Positions 1-6,307 of a DNA stretch of 15,382 bases are shown here, piece by piece. The DNA is taken from the NCBI GenBank assembly GCA_030615865.1, contig JAUWYK010000046.1, forward strand, positions 1 to 15,382, given 5' to 3'. The notes under the pieces are model-generated. The model was not told where the DNA came from. It saw only the letters and a program-made list of their open reading frames with translations, and made no database searches. Each line of letters opens with the position of its first letter. Positions within the stretch are counted from its first letter, which is position 1. Made by a program: the position numbers and the translations under genes. Source of the DNA: Dehalococcoidia bacterium (GTDB taxonomy: Bacteria; Chloroflexota; Dehalococcoidia; Dehalococcoidales; JAUWYK01).

Positions 1-38
1 CTTAGAGGCAGAAAGTTATGAGCCCAGGTTTACTTTGC

Positions 39-68
39 TTGACTATAGGGAGGGGTATTTAGTAAAAT
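39..68 (+). promoter_or_regulatory. Probable sigma-70 promoter of tRNA-Val
   Basis: A TTGACT hexamer (39-44) and a TAAAAT hexamer (63-68) are separated by 18 nt. Each differs from the consensus at one position. The predicted start near 75 lies about 8 nt before the mature tRNA 5' end at 83, as expected for a stand-alone tRNA transcript with a short 5' leader. This is read from sequence only. Confidence 0.6.
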
Positions 69-82
69 TTCTATTGTTTAGT

Positions 83-156
83 GGGCGGTTAGCTCAGTTG
101 GTTAGAGCACTGCGTTGACATCGCAGAGGTCACTGGTTCGACTCCAGTATCGCCCA
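83..156 (+). tRNA. tRNA-Val (anticodon GAC)
   Basis: A complete cloverleaf can be folded by eye. The acceptor arm is GGGCGGT (83-89) with ATCGCCC (149-155), including one G-T wobble. The D arm is GCTC/GAGC (92-95 and 105-108). The anticodon stem CTGCG/CGCAG flanks the loop TTGACAT, with GAC at 117-119. The variable loop is AGGTC, and the T arm ACTGG/CCAGT encloses TTCGACT. The discriminator base is A156. CCA is not encoded (the next bases are CTT), so it must be added after transcription. GAC decodes the valine codons GTC and GTT. The 3' end lies 7 nt from the convergent MFS gene. Confidence 0.97.
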
Positions 157-163
157 CTTCATA

Positions 164-1303
164 TTACCTAGTGAACCAGATAAATAGGCTAGTTCCCACA
201 AGCCCGATACCGGCTCCAAAGTAAAACACGGCGTTAATGTTGGCGAAATCTGTTATTACCCCAGCTAAAAGTGGTCCTATAGCCATACCTATGCTCATTG
301 CCATGCCAAATATAGCCATAGTTGACCCCATGCCAAATTTTCTGCCCTCCTCTACGGTCAGGGCTGAGGCGGCGGGCATGGCAATTGCACCACTAACACC
401 ACCAAGAGCGCATATCCCTAATAGCTGCCAGAAGGTGCCTCCCAGGGGAATCAGAGCCAGGTAGGTGAGGTTGGCAAGGCTGCCAACGATTACCAGGATT
501 CTCCGATTGAGCCTGTCGGCAATATTACCACCATATATCCCAAGTAGCGACATCAGTAAGATATTAACTGCTATCAGTATTCCAATGAGAGTTGGGCTTA
601 AGCCAATATATATACCGGCGAAAATGGGAAGAAAGGCGGCGACGGTTCCCATGCCCAGAGAAAATGCCAGTCGGAAACTGAAAATACCCTTTATCATGTT
701 ACTAGTGCTCATCTCTTTAAAGGATGGGTGAGGACTTGTTCCCATTTTCCTCTGTCTAACCTCATGAAGGAAAAGCATAACTATCAAGAAAGCCAGCAGA
801 TTAAGACCACCCATTGTGGAGAAGGCGACATTCATCCCGAAGTGGTCAGTTAGCACTCCACCCATTAAAGGACCAAAGCCAAAGCCGGTGAAAAAGGCGG
901 CATTGAAGTAGCCCATCCATTTCCCTTCTTCGCCCTCTGGTGAAATATCACCAACATAAGCCTGAGCGATAGGAATAATCATGCCACCAGCAGCCCCTTG
1001 AATTAAGCGGATAAAGGTCAGTTGTGAGACGCTATCCGCCCATATATAGCCCAGTGAGATAATTGAGTAGCTAAGAAGACCAATACTGAGAAACAGCTTT
1101 CGTCCGCTGCGGTCAGAGAGCCTTCCGGCAATAGGCGTAATTATAGCTCGAGAGACAGAGAAACCGGCAAAGATTATGCCTATCCAAATTCCAGTGGCTC
1201 CCAGGTTCTCGGCGTAGAGAGGCAATAGTGGAGCTATTATGCCAACTCCTAGCATGGAGGAGAAGATAGATAGAGCTAGGACAGGGAAAGCTTTCTTTAT
1301 CAT
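164..1303 (-). CDS. MFS drug-efflux type transporter (DHA1-like, 12 TM)
   Basis: This 379-residue, very hydrophobic protein is an inner-membrane major facilitator, probably a proton-coupled exporter. Its length and hydrophobic pattern fit 12 membrane helices. MFS motif A (GRLSDRSGRK) lies at residues 60-69 between TM2 and TM3, and a degenerate second copy (GGNIADRLNRR) follows in the second half. The motif C-like GFGFGPLMGG at residues 140-149 in TM5 is typical of drug:H+ antiporters of the TetA/Bcr/MdfA type, so export rather than uptake is likely. The substrate cannot be read from sequence. It starts at ATG 1303-1301; no good Shine-Dalgarno precedes it, and the promoter sits so close that the mRNA leader would be only about 9 nt. 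It is monocistronic and converges on tRNA-Val. Confidence 0.88.
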   Translation of the reverse strand: MIKKAFPVLALSIFSSMLGVGIIAPLLPLYAENLGATGIWIGIIFAGFSVSRAIITPIAGRLSDRSGRKLFLSIGLLSYSIISLGYIWADSVSQLTFIRLIQGAAGGMIIPIAQAYVGDISPEGEEGKWMGYFNAAFFTGFGFGPLMGGVLTDHFGMNVAFSTMGGLNLLAFLIVMLFLHEVRQRKMGTSPHPSFKEMSTSNMIKGIFSFRLAFSLGMGTVAAFLPIFAGIYIGLSPTLIGILIAVNILLMSLLGIYGGNIADRLNRRILVIVGSLANLTYLALIPLGGTFWQLLGICALGGVSGAIAMPAASALTVEEGRKFGMGSTMAIFGMAMSIGMAIGPLLAGVITDFANINAVFYFGAGIGLVGTSLFIWFTR

Positions 1304-1318
1304 GTGGGCATCTTAAGC

Positions 1319-1348
1319 ATTATAGTACCTTAACGCTGAACTTGGCAA
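1319..1348 (-). promoter_or_regulatory. Probable promoter of the MFS gene
   Basis: Reading the minus strand, TTGCCA (1348-1343), an 18-nt spacer and a perfect TATAAT (1324-1319) form a strong sigma-70-like promoter. Transcription would begin near 1312, about 9 nt before the ATG at 1303, which leaves no room for a normal ribosome-binding site. Confidence 0.6.
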
Positions 1349-1353
1349 CCTAA

Positions 1354-1436
1354 GAGATTGTTTAACCCTATCCCCTGTATCCCCTTTCCCTTATCAAGGA
1401 GAGGGGGATTAAGGGGGTGAGGTTGATAAAAGAAGT
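1354..1436. repeat. Dispersed hairpin repeat, copy 1 (internal-deletion form)
   Basis: The left part (GAGATTGTTT, then AACCCTATCCCCTGTATCCCC) matches the left end of the 161-bp element at 6308-6468, apart from a 3-bp gap in the inverted repeat. The right part (GAGGGGGATTAAGGGGGTGAGG, then TTGATAAA) matches its right end. The middle of the longer copy is missing. The two halves meet in an imperfect hairpin at about 1381-1407, made from the left arm of hairpin 1 and the right arm of hairpin 3 of the full copy. It lies between the divergent MFS and thrS promoters. No coding content is evident. Confidence 0.75.
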
Positions 1437-1445
1437 TCAAGGCGC

Positions 1446-1589
1446 ATGCACTTTGCCTTATGGCATCCCGGCAATGTAGGGCAGAGGAGTATAGGACAAC
1501 TGGATAAAGAGCTAGGAGAGAGGCTTGAACACCTTAAGCACTTTCTCAAGGAATCTGGGCTACTTCAGGCTATCTCTAAGTTGAGATGA
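1446..1589 (+). other. Doubtful 47-codon ORF or gene remnant
   Basis: An ATG at 1446 opens 47 codons ending in TGA at 1587-1589. The product begins MHFALWHPGN and ends in an amphipathic helix (ELGERLEHLKHFLKESG, then AISKLR). I see no Shine-Dalgarno before the ATG, and the reading frame is open only from 1413, inside repeat copy 1. The -35 element of the thrS promoter overlaps its stop by no more than a base, so it would be an independent unit. Its helix resembles part of the gene remnant at 12595-12876. It may be a decayed gene fragment or chance. I do not recognise a family. Confidence 0.2.
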
Positions 1590-1618
1590 TTGCACTTGTA
1601 GCTTGTGGCTGGTATAAT
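1590..1618 (+). promoter_or_regulatory. Probable promoter of thrS
   Basis: TTGCAC (1590-1595), a 17-nt spacer and a perfect TATAAT (1613-1618) predict a start near 1625. This would give thrS an untranslated leader of about 140 nt, long enough for attenuation control. Confidence 0.55.
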
Positions 1619-1620
1619 AA

Positions 1621-1751
1621 GGTTTGTAGGCAATAGGTTGTATCTTGGTCAGATTATTGCGTATAAGCAAATTTATAGATTTTGTTAAACCAGAATAATG
1701 GTGGGGTGGTTACAATCTCTCGTCCCCAAACAGGGTGGGAGGTTTTTATTT
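1621..1751 (+). promoter_or_regulatory. T-box-like leader of thrS
   Basis: The segment GGGGTGGTTAC (1703-1713), followed by CTCGTCCCC (1719-1727), resembles the T-box antiterminator: GGG and TCCC arms around a TGGN bulge that binds the tRNA acceptor end. It is followed by a terminator-like hairpin and a T-run, directly upstream of an aminoacyl-tRNA synthetase gene. A 5' domain is suggested by GCAATA (1630-1635) pairing with TATTGC (1655-1660) and GGTTT (1621-1625) with AAACC (1687-1691). The only threonine codon in the region before the antiterminator is ACC at 1689-1691, which that last pairing would bury. A canonical Stem I with a specifier loop is not evident. The bulge reads TGGTTAC rather than TGGNACC, so this is a divergent T-box at best. 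Confidence 0.45.
1717..1750 (+). terminator. Putative attenuator terminator in the thrS leader
   Basis: CCC (1724-1726) pairs with GGG (1733-1735) across a CAAACA loop. After a bulge and a G-G mismatch the stem continues outward through CTCTC-type bases (1718-1721) against GGGAGG (1737-1742). TTTTTATTT follows directly. The stem is imperfect, but its left arm shares the CTCGTCCCC stretch with the proposed antiterminator, so the two folds exclude each other. Confidence 0.45.
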
Positions 1752-1771
1752 AAGATGGGAGGATTTCAGCA

Positions 1772-3517
1772 ATAGTTTTTGATAACAGTCAGCAGGTAAC
1801 TGAAGAGAAAAGGCTGGAGATAATACGACATTCTGCAGCTCATGTTATGGCAGAGGCAGTTCAGTCTATTTTCCCTGAGGCTAAGTTTGGCATTGGACCA
1901 GCCATTGAAAATGGCTTTTATTATGATTTTGATTTACCCCGCTCGTTGACTCCTGATGATTTGCCCCTCATTGAGGCTAAGATGGGTGAAATAATCGCTT
2001 CAAATGTGCCTTTTGTTAGTCAGCAAGTGACCAAGGAAAAGGCTCGACAACTATTTGCTGCTCAGCCGTATAAACTGGAGTTAATTGATGAAATCCCAGA
2101 TGAGAGGGTCAGCTTGTATCGGCAGGGTTCGTTTATTGATTTGTGTCGTGGACCTCACGTGAGTTCTACTGGAGAAATCAAGGTGTTTAAGCTAGTTAGT
2201 ATTGCCGGTGCCTACTGGCGGGGTGATGAACACCAGCCCATGTTACAGCGAATATATGGCGTTGCTTTTGATACCAAGGAGGCTCTGGCTGAGCACTTGA
2301 AAAAACTTGAAGAAGCGGCAAGACGCGACCATAGGAAATTAGGCAGAGAGCTTGACCTATTTAGTATCCACGACGAGGCTGGTCCGGGGCTGGTTCATTG
2401 GCACCCTAGGGGAGCAGTGATACGCCGGGTTATTGAGAATTTCTGGCAGGATGAGCATATTAAGCGTGGCTATGATATTGTATACACCCCTCATATTGCC
2501 AAATTAGATTTATGGAAAACCAGCGGTCACTGGGAATTTTATCGCGATTACCTGTATAGCCCGATGGAGGTAGAGGGGCAGGAGTATATTATTAAACCAA
2601 TGAATTGCCTGGGTCATATCTTAATTTATAAAACAAGGCAGCATAGCTATCGTGAGCTACCATTGCGTTATGCTGAGCTGGGTACTGTTTATCGTTATGA
2701 GCGTTCTGGCGTGTTACATGGTCTATCCAGAGTCAGGGGCTTTACCCAGGATGATGCCCATATTTTTTGCCGCTTCGACCAGTTGGAAGACGAGGTAGTC
2801 GGGGTATTAGATTTGGCTTGCTTCATGATAGATACCTTTGGTTTTGCCGATTATCAGGCGTTACTGTCTACTCGACCTGAGAAATATGCTGGCACTATTC
2901 AGGTTTGGGAAGAGGCTACTGAAACCTTAAAGCAGGCTCTGGCTCGCCTAAGGCTTGCCTATGATATAGACCCGGGGGAGGGTGTATTTTACGGACCTAA
3001 AATAGATATTAAGTTTGAGGGGTGGCAGGGTCCCACTATTCAAGTTGATTTTAACCTTCCACAGCGCTTCGATGTTACTTATATTGGTCAAGATGGACAG
3101 GAGCATTTGGTAGCCATGGTACATCGTACTGTGCTGGGCAGTATGGAACGCTTTCTTGCTTCGCTTACTGAGCACTATGGAGGTGCTTTCCCAGTGTGGC
3201 TTGCCCCAGTTCAAGTAATGGTGATTCCAGTGGCTGACCGCCACCTAGACTATGCTCATAAGCTGGAAGCTGAACTTAAGAGCGAGGGCGTGCGTGTAGG
3301 AGTTGATGCTCGGTCGGAAAGAGTAAACTTCAAAATTCGGCAGGCGCAGCTTGATAAAATACCGTACATGCTTGTAGTAGGTGATAAGGAGGCGGCGGCT
3401 TTTACCGTTTCAGTCCGTTTGCGCAGCGGAGAACAACTAGCTTCCCAACCCTTTGATAGTTTCAAGGAAACAGTCAGGATAGCCATAGTAAATAAGGTAA
3501 GGGACTTACGGTTATAA
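1772..3517 (+). CDS. thrS: Threonyl-tRNA synthetase (no TGS domain, non-ATG start)
   Basis: A class II synthetase that charges tRNA-Thr with threonine and edits mischarged serine. No in-frame ATG, GTG or TTG precedes the editing motif HSAAH (H20, H24 counting from 1772). The first ATG, at 1847, would cut that motif off. The frame is closed upstream by TAA at 1751. GGGAGG at 1757-1762 is a good Shine-Dalgarno lying 9 nt before ATA 1772, so ATA is the best-placed start (581 aa); ATT 1763 abuts the Shine-Dalgarno. The second editing pair is in CRGPH (C125, H129). The zinc ligands are C279 (MNCLGH), H330 (DDAHIF) and H451 (MVHRT). Motif 2 (RYERSG) and motif 3 (VLGSMERF) are present, then the anticodon-binding domain from about residue 475. 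The N-terminal TGS domain of the 642-aa E. coli enzyme is absent. Identity is certain; the start is inferred. Confidence 0.95.
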   Translation: MVFDNSQQVTEEKRLEIIRHSAAHVMAEAVQSIFPEAKFGIGPAIENGFYYDFDLPRSLTPDDLPLIEAKMGEIIASNVPFVSQQVTKEKARQLFAAQPYKLELIDEIPDERVSLYRQGSFIDLCRGPHVSSTGEIKVFKLVSIAGAYWRGDEHQPMLQRIYGVAFDTKEALAEHLKKLEEAARRDHRKLGRELDLFSIHDEAGPGLVHWHPRGAVIRRVIENFWQDEHIKRGYDIVYTPHIAKLDLWKTSGHWEFYRDYLYSPMEVEGQEYIIKPMNCLGHILIYKTRQHSYRELPLRYAELGTVYRYERSGVLHGLSRVRGFTQDDAHIFCRFDQLEDEVVGVLDLACFMIDTFGFADYQALLSTRPEKYAGTIQVWEEATETLKQALARLRLAYDIDPGEGVFYGPKIDIKFEGWQGPTIQVDFNLPQRFDVTYIGQDGQEHLVAMVHRTVLGSMERFLASLTEHYGGAFPVWLAPVQVMVIPVADRHLDYAHKLEAELKSEGVRVGVDARSERVNFKIRQAQLDKIPYMLVVGDKEAAAFTVSVRLRSGEQLASQPFDSFKETVRIAIVNKVRDLRL

Positions 3518-3543
3518 TTAAGGAGGGGTTGATAAATAATCGC
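3514..3543. repeat. Possible solo end of the dispersed repeat after thrS
   Basis: GGTTGATAAATAATC, just after the thrS stop, matches GGTTAATAAACAATC of the right inverted repeat at 6451-6465 in 13 of 15 positions, with G-rich sequence before it as in the full element. The rest of the element is not present. This could be a relic or chance. Confidence 0.25.
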
Positions 3544-3627
3544 TAGATTGTTCAGTCAAGCACACAAAAGAGCCAGCCATTCCTCCATTCGGTTGATTAG
3601 GTAAGGCAATGGATGTTTGACTCGCTT

Positions 3628-3638
3628 TGCTATATAAT
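3628..3638 (+). promoter_or_regulatory. Possible -10 region of the pspC-like gene
   Basis: TGCTATATAAT contains a perfect TATAAT (3633-3638), or alternatively an extended TGC-TATATA (3628-3636). No good -35 hexamer lies at 17 nt. TTGACT at 3617-3622 is too close. Transcription would begin near 3645, about 30 nt before the GTG start. Confidence 0.3.
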
Positions 3639-3674
3639 TCCTGCTATCACTATTTAAGATTATGGGAGGGAGCC

Positions 3675-4157
3675 GTGGAGAAAAAACTCTACCGCAGTCG
3701 AAGTGATCGGATGATATGGGGTGTGTGCGGCGGTCTGGCAAAGTACTTTGACATAGATCCCACTATCGTCAGGGTAATCGCAGTGCTCCTAATATTTGCT
3801 AACGGGTTGGGTATCCTTGCCTACATAATTTTGGCTATTGTTGTCCCTCTGGAAGGCTCGAAGGTTATCACATCCAAGGAAACAGTGCAGGAAAATGTGG
3901 AGGAAATGAAGGGAACGGCTGGTGAGCTAGGGCGTGAAATCCGCTCTACCTTGGCAGGGGAGGAAGGTGAATCAGAGGAAGTGGCTAAGGTTCGCCACCG
4001 TCGCCGCAACTTCCTCGGCATCATCCTCATTATTGTTGGCATCTTTTTCTTACTAGCTAGCTTTAACCTTTTCTGGTGGTTTCGTTGGAGCTATCTCTGG
4101 CCCCTCCTCCTTGTGGCTATCGGTGTGCTGATTATATTAAGTGTTAGGAGAAAGTAG
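3675..4157 (+). CDS. PspC-domain membrane protein with LiaF-type C-terminal TM pair
   Basis: A 160-aa membrane protein. Residues 1-60 are a PspC domain: the basic KKLYRSRSDRMIWGVCGGLA, then YFDIDPTIVR, then a TM helix at about 31-57. A charged cytoplasmic linker follows (about 60-112, rich in E and K), then two helices (about 113-133 and 138-157) resembling the DUF5668/LiaF N-terminal membrane region. PspC proteins take part in envelope-stress sensing (phage-shock response); the partner here is not visible. GTG 3675 is chosen because GGGAGGG (3664-3670) sits just before it and the PspC domain begins there. An upstream in-frame TTG at 3627 would add 16 unrelated residues and lies in the promoter region. 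The stop is 2 nt from the next ATG, so the pair is an operon. Confidence 0.85.
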   Translation: MEKKLYRSRSDRMIWGVCGGLAKYFDIDPTIVRVIAVLLIFANGLGILAYIILAIVVPLEGSKVITSKETVQENVEEMKGTAGELGREIRSTLAGEEGESEEVAKVRHRRRNFLGIILIIVGIFFLLASFNLFWWFRWSYLWPLLLVAIGVLIILSVRRK

Positions 4158-4159
4158 CT

Positions 4160-5053
4160 ATGTCCGAGAAAAAGCCACAGGGAGTAGTTGGTGCCCCTAT
4201 ATGGGGTATCTTCCTGTTATTCTTAGGGATTGTTTTTCTTCTCCAAACCCTTGATATCCTTCCCTGGGGTCTCTGGGGAGGCCTGTGGCGATTCTGGCCA
4301 GTACTAATCATTATTATTGGGCTTGGTATTCTGCTCCGCCGCTACAATGTCTGGTTGGTTAGCCTGCTAGTCTTGGCCATCCTCGGCGCTTGCCTTGGTA
4401 TAGCTATCTGGCAGTACGGTCCATCCCTACCTAGCGGTACGGTTACTAGGAGCTATTCAGAGCCGTTAGGCGATATTGAACACGCCCAAATTGAAATAGA
4501 CTTCACCGCGGGAAGTATCACCACAGGCAGCCTTCCCCCAACCTCATCAAACTTTGTGGAGGTAAACTCCGAGGTAAGGAATAGTCACCAGACTATGAAC
4601 GTGGATTTCCATCAACAGGATGGCGAAGGTAAACTTTATTTGAAGTCGAAGCAGGTCAATGATGTGATTAAATGGGAGGTTAGGTTCACTAGGAATATAC
4701 CCTTAGCTATTAATATCAAGTCTGCGGCGAGCAATATGGAGCTCGATCTCAGTGAGCTTAAAGTAACCGAACTTCAACTGGACATAGATGCTGGTAATTG
4801 CAGGGTGAAGATGCCTTCTTCAGCGGGTGTTACCTATGCCTATATCGAGGTTGATGTCACTAATCTAGAGGTAACTATTCCTAACGGGGTAGCTGCCAAG
4901 GTCAAGGCCAATGTTGATTTAAGTGTCTTCGACGTGGATAAGAGTCGCTTCCCAAAGAAGGGTGATTATTATATGTCTCAGGATTTTGAGAGTGCTGAAA
5001 ACCGAATAGAGCTAGAAATAGATTGCGATGTTGGTAAAGTCGAGGTGAGATGA
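4160..5053 (+). CDS. LiaF-like membrane protein with extracytoplasmic adhesin-like domain
   Basis: A 297-aa protein. It has a short cytoplasmic tail and three hydrophobic segments: residues about 11-31, 40-60 (WRFWPVLIIIIGLGILL, the DUF5668/LiaI-LiaF signature) and 64-84. About 210 residues follow, rich in alternating hydrophobic residues with no helix, which fits the repetitive beta fold of the DUF2154/DUF4097 (toastrack) class seen in LiaF and related proteins. LiaF proteins modulate cell-envelope-stress signalling, often with PspC neighbours. No histidine kinase or response regulator is in the window. AGGAGA (4145-4150) is a good Shine-Dalgarno. It is probably co-transcribed with the PspC gene, which carries a similar paired-TM segment. 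The family assignment rests on motifs; the function is inferred. Confidence 0.75.
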   Translation: MSEKKPQGVVGAPIWGIFLLFLGIVFLLQTLDILPWGLWGGLWRFWPVLIIIIGLGILLRRYNVWLVSLLVLAILGACLGIAIWQYGPSLPSGTVTRSYSEPLGDIEHAQIEIDFTAGSITTGSLPPTSSNFVEVNSEVRNSHQTMNVDFHQQDGEGKLYLKSKQVNDVIKWEVRFTRNIPLAINIKSAASNMELDLSELKVTELQLDIDAGNCRVKMPSSAGVTYAYIEVDVTNLEVTIPNGVAAKVKANVDLSVFDVDKSRFPKKGDYYMSQDFESAENRIELEIDCDVGKVEVR

Positions 5054-5103
5054 ACGGCAACGAGGATAGTAACGAAGTTCTAGCCAGCACAATTCACTAC
5101 AAT

Positions 5104-5132
5104 TTGATTAGTGTGAGGGAATATGCTATAGT
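5104..5132 (+). promoter_or_regulatory. Probable promoter of infC-rpmI-rplT
   Basis: TTGATT (5104-5109), a 17-nt spacer and TATAGT (5127-5132) predict a start near 5139. This places the only upstream in-frame TTG (5135) at or before the 5' end of the mRNA, which argues against its use as the infC start. Confidence 0.55.
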
Positions 5133-5157
5133 TTTTGCCTGTAACATACCTTTGCTT

Positions 5158-5166
5158 GGAGGAGGT
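5158..5166 (+). promoter_or_regulatory. Ribosome-binding site that sets the infC start
   Basis: GGAGGAGGT is an extended, near-perfect anti-16S match. The in-frame codons after it are AAT AGA GAC ATA ATT AAG. The only plausible initiators are therefore ATA 5177, 10 nt away, or ATT 5180, 13 nt away. Confidence 0.7.
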
Positions 5167-5176
5167 AAATAGAGAC

Positions 5177-5725
5177 ATAATTAAGTATCTTCGTGTTAAT
5201 GAGAGGATTAGGGCTAGAGAGGTTCGCCTCGTGGGAGAGAAGGGGGAGCAGTTAGGGATTATGCCCTTGAGCCAGGCACTGGAGACAGCAAGGAGGCATA
5301 ATCTTGACCTAGTTGAGGTAGCTGCTACTGCAGTCCCGCCGGTGTGCCGCCTTCTTGACTACGGAAAGTATAAGTATGAGCAAGCTAAGAAGGAGCGTGA
5401 GCTCAGACGGAGCCAGCGGGTTTCACTTTTGCGGGAAGTCCGGTTGCGACCTAAGATTGATAATCACGATTTTGAGGCTAAGACTAGGTTAGTTAGGAAA
5501 CTACTAGGGGCTGGGGACAAGGTTAAGGTGACAGTAATGTTTAGAGGGCGTGAAATCACACATCCTGAGATTGGCTTGAAGTTACTACAGAGGATGGCAG
5601 AGTCATTGACGGGGATAGCTTCCCTTGACCGGCAACCATCGATGGAGGGGAAAAGAATGAACATAGTTCTGTCGCCAGTAGTTACCCAGAAAACTAAAAT
5701 TAAAGAAGAGGTAAAGGAATCCTAA
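5177..5725 (+). CDS. infC: Translation initiation factor IF-3 (rare ATA/ATT start)
   Basis: IF3 binds the 30S subunit, prevents premature 50S joining and rejects non-canonical start codons. The N-domain holds VNERIRAREVR, QLGIMPLSQAL, LDLVEVA and the signature PPVCRLLDYGKYKYEQ. A basic linker and the C-domain follow (LREVRLRPKIDNHDFEAK, FRGREITHPEIG). From ATA 5177 the product is 182 aa, and from ATT 5180 it is 181 aa; both are normal for the family. No ATG, GTG or TTG lies between the Shine-Dalgarno (5158-5166) and the conserved region. In E. coli and several other bacteria infC starts with AUU, which lets IF3 repress its own synthesis; the same control is likely here. The stop is 1 nt before the rpmI start, so coupling is likely. 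Confidence 0.95.
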   Translation: MIKYLRVNERIRAREVRLVGEKGEQLGIMPLSQALETARRHNLDLVEVAATAVPPVCRLLDYGKYKYEQAKKERELRRSQRVSLLREVRLRPKIDNHDFEAKTRLVRKLLGAGDKVKVTVMFRGREITHPEIGLKLLQRMAESLTGIASLDRQPSMEGKRMNIVLSPVVTQKTKIKEEVKES

Positions 5726-5726
5726 G

Positions 5727-5930
5727 GTGCCGAAAATTAAAACCCATAAGGGGGCACAGAGCCGCTTCCATATTACAGGTAGCGGCAAAATCATGCGGAC
5801 TAAGGGTGGAAAAAGTCATTTGCGTCGCCGAAAAGCAAAGCGGACTAAGCGCCTTTTTGATGAGACGATACCTGTAGCTCCTAGTGATAAGGCTCGGCTA
5901 AAAAGGCTTTTACCCTACGGAGTAAAGTAG
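5727..5930 (+). CDS. rpmI: Ribosomal protein bL35
   Basis: A 67-aa, strongly basic protein with the bL35 signature KIKTHKGAQSRFHITGSGKI and SHLRRRKAKRTKR. It is a 50S component and sits at its usual place between infC and rplT. GTG 5727 follows the infC stop after one base; the Shine-Dalgarno-like GAGG and AAGGA are inside the end of infC. This arrangement would couple its translation to IF3. Confidence 0.96.
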   Translation: MPKIKTHKGAQSRFHITGSGKIMRTKGGKSHLRRRKAKRTKRLFDETIPVAPSDKARLKRLLPYGVK

Positions 5931-5943
5931 ATAGGGGGATATT

Positions 5944-6303
5944 TTGCCACGAGTAAAAAGAGGTATAACCGGTCATCGCCGACATAAGAAAGTGCTAGCC
6001 CTGACTAAGGGACATAGGGCAACTAAACACTCCCTCTATCGCCGAGCTCATGAGTCTATGCTTAAGTCGCTGAGTTATGCCTACAGCCACCGCCGAGAGC
6101 GAAAGGGTGATATGAGGCGACTGTGGATTTTACGGATTAGTGCTGCTAGTAGAGCCCAGGGGCTTATCTATAGCCAGTTTATAGATGCCTTAAAAAAGTC
6201 CGGGGTTGAAATCAACCGCAAAATGCTAGCCGATATGGCGGTTAGGGAACCAGAGGCTTTTGCCAATCTGGTGACTATAGTCAAGGGCAAAGTCCAAGAC
6301 TAA
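5944..6303 (+). CDS. rplT: Ribosomal protein bL20
   Basis: A 119-aa basic protein of normal length for bL20, an early-assembling 23S rRNA-binding protein. The N-terminal tail [24 protein letters not shown] and the later [15 protein letters not shown] and [11 protein letters not shown] are family hallmarks. It starts at TTG 5944 after AGGGGGA (5933-5939), 13 nt behind rpmI. In E. coli and B. subtilis bL20 or IF3 represses this operon through an mRNA leader; I see no clear tRNA- or rRNA-mimic structure here. It is followed by the hairpin-rich repeat, which may end transcription. Confidence 0.96.
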   Translation: MPRVKRGITGHRRHKKVLALTKGHRATKHSLYRRAHESMLKSLSYAYSHRRERKGDMRRLWILRISAASRAQGLIYSQFIDALKKSGVEINRKMLADMAVREPEAFANLVTIVKGKVQD

Positions 6304-6307
6304 AATA

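Noticed and set aside
2948..3244. 98-codon minus-strand frame inside thrS
   Set aside because: It lies wholly antisense to a conserved synthetase core, has no recognisable domain and no independent promoter or ribosome-binding site.
1847..3517. ATG 1847 as the thrS start
   Set aside because: It would delete the conserved HxxxH editing motif, which is encoded in frame just upstream, and has no Shine-Dalgarno.
3584..3613. TCCATT/AATGGA hairpin after thrS as a terminator
   Set aside because: The stem is only 6 bp with an 18-nt loop and no T-run follows.
3627..3674. TTG 3627 as the start of the PspC-domain gene
   Set aside because: It overlaps the -10 region and adds 16 residues not typical of PspC; GTG 3675 has a good Shine-Dalgarno.
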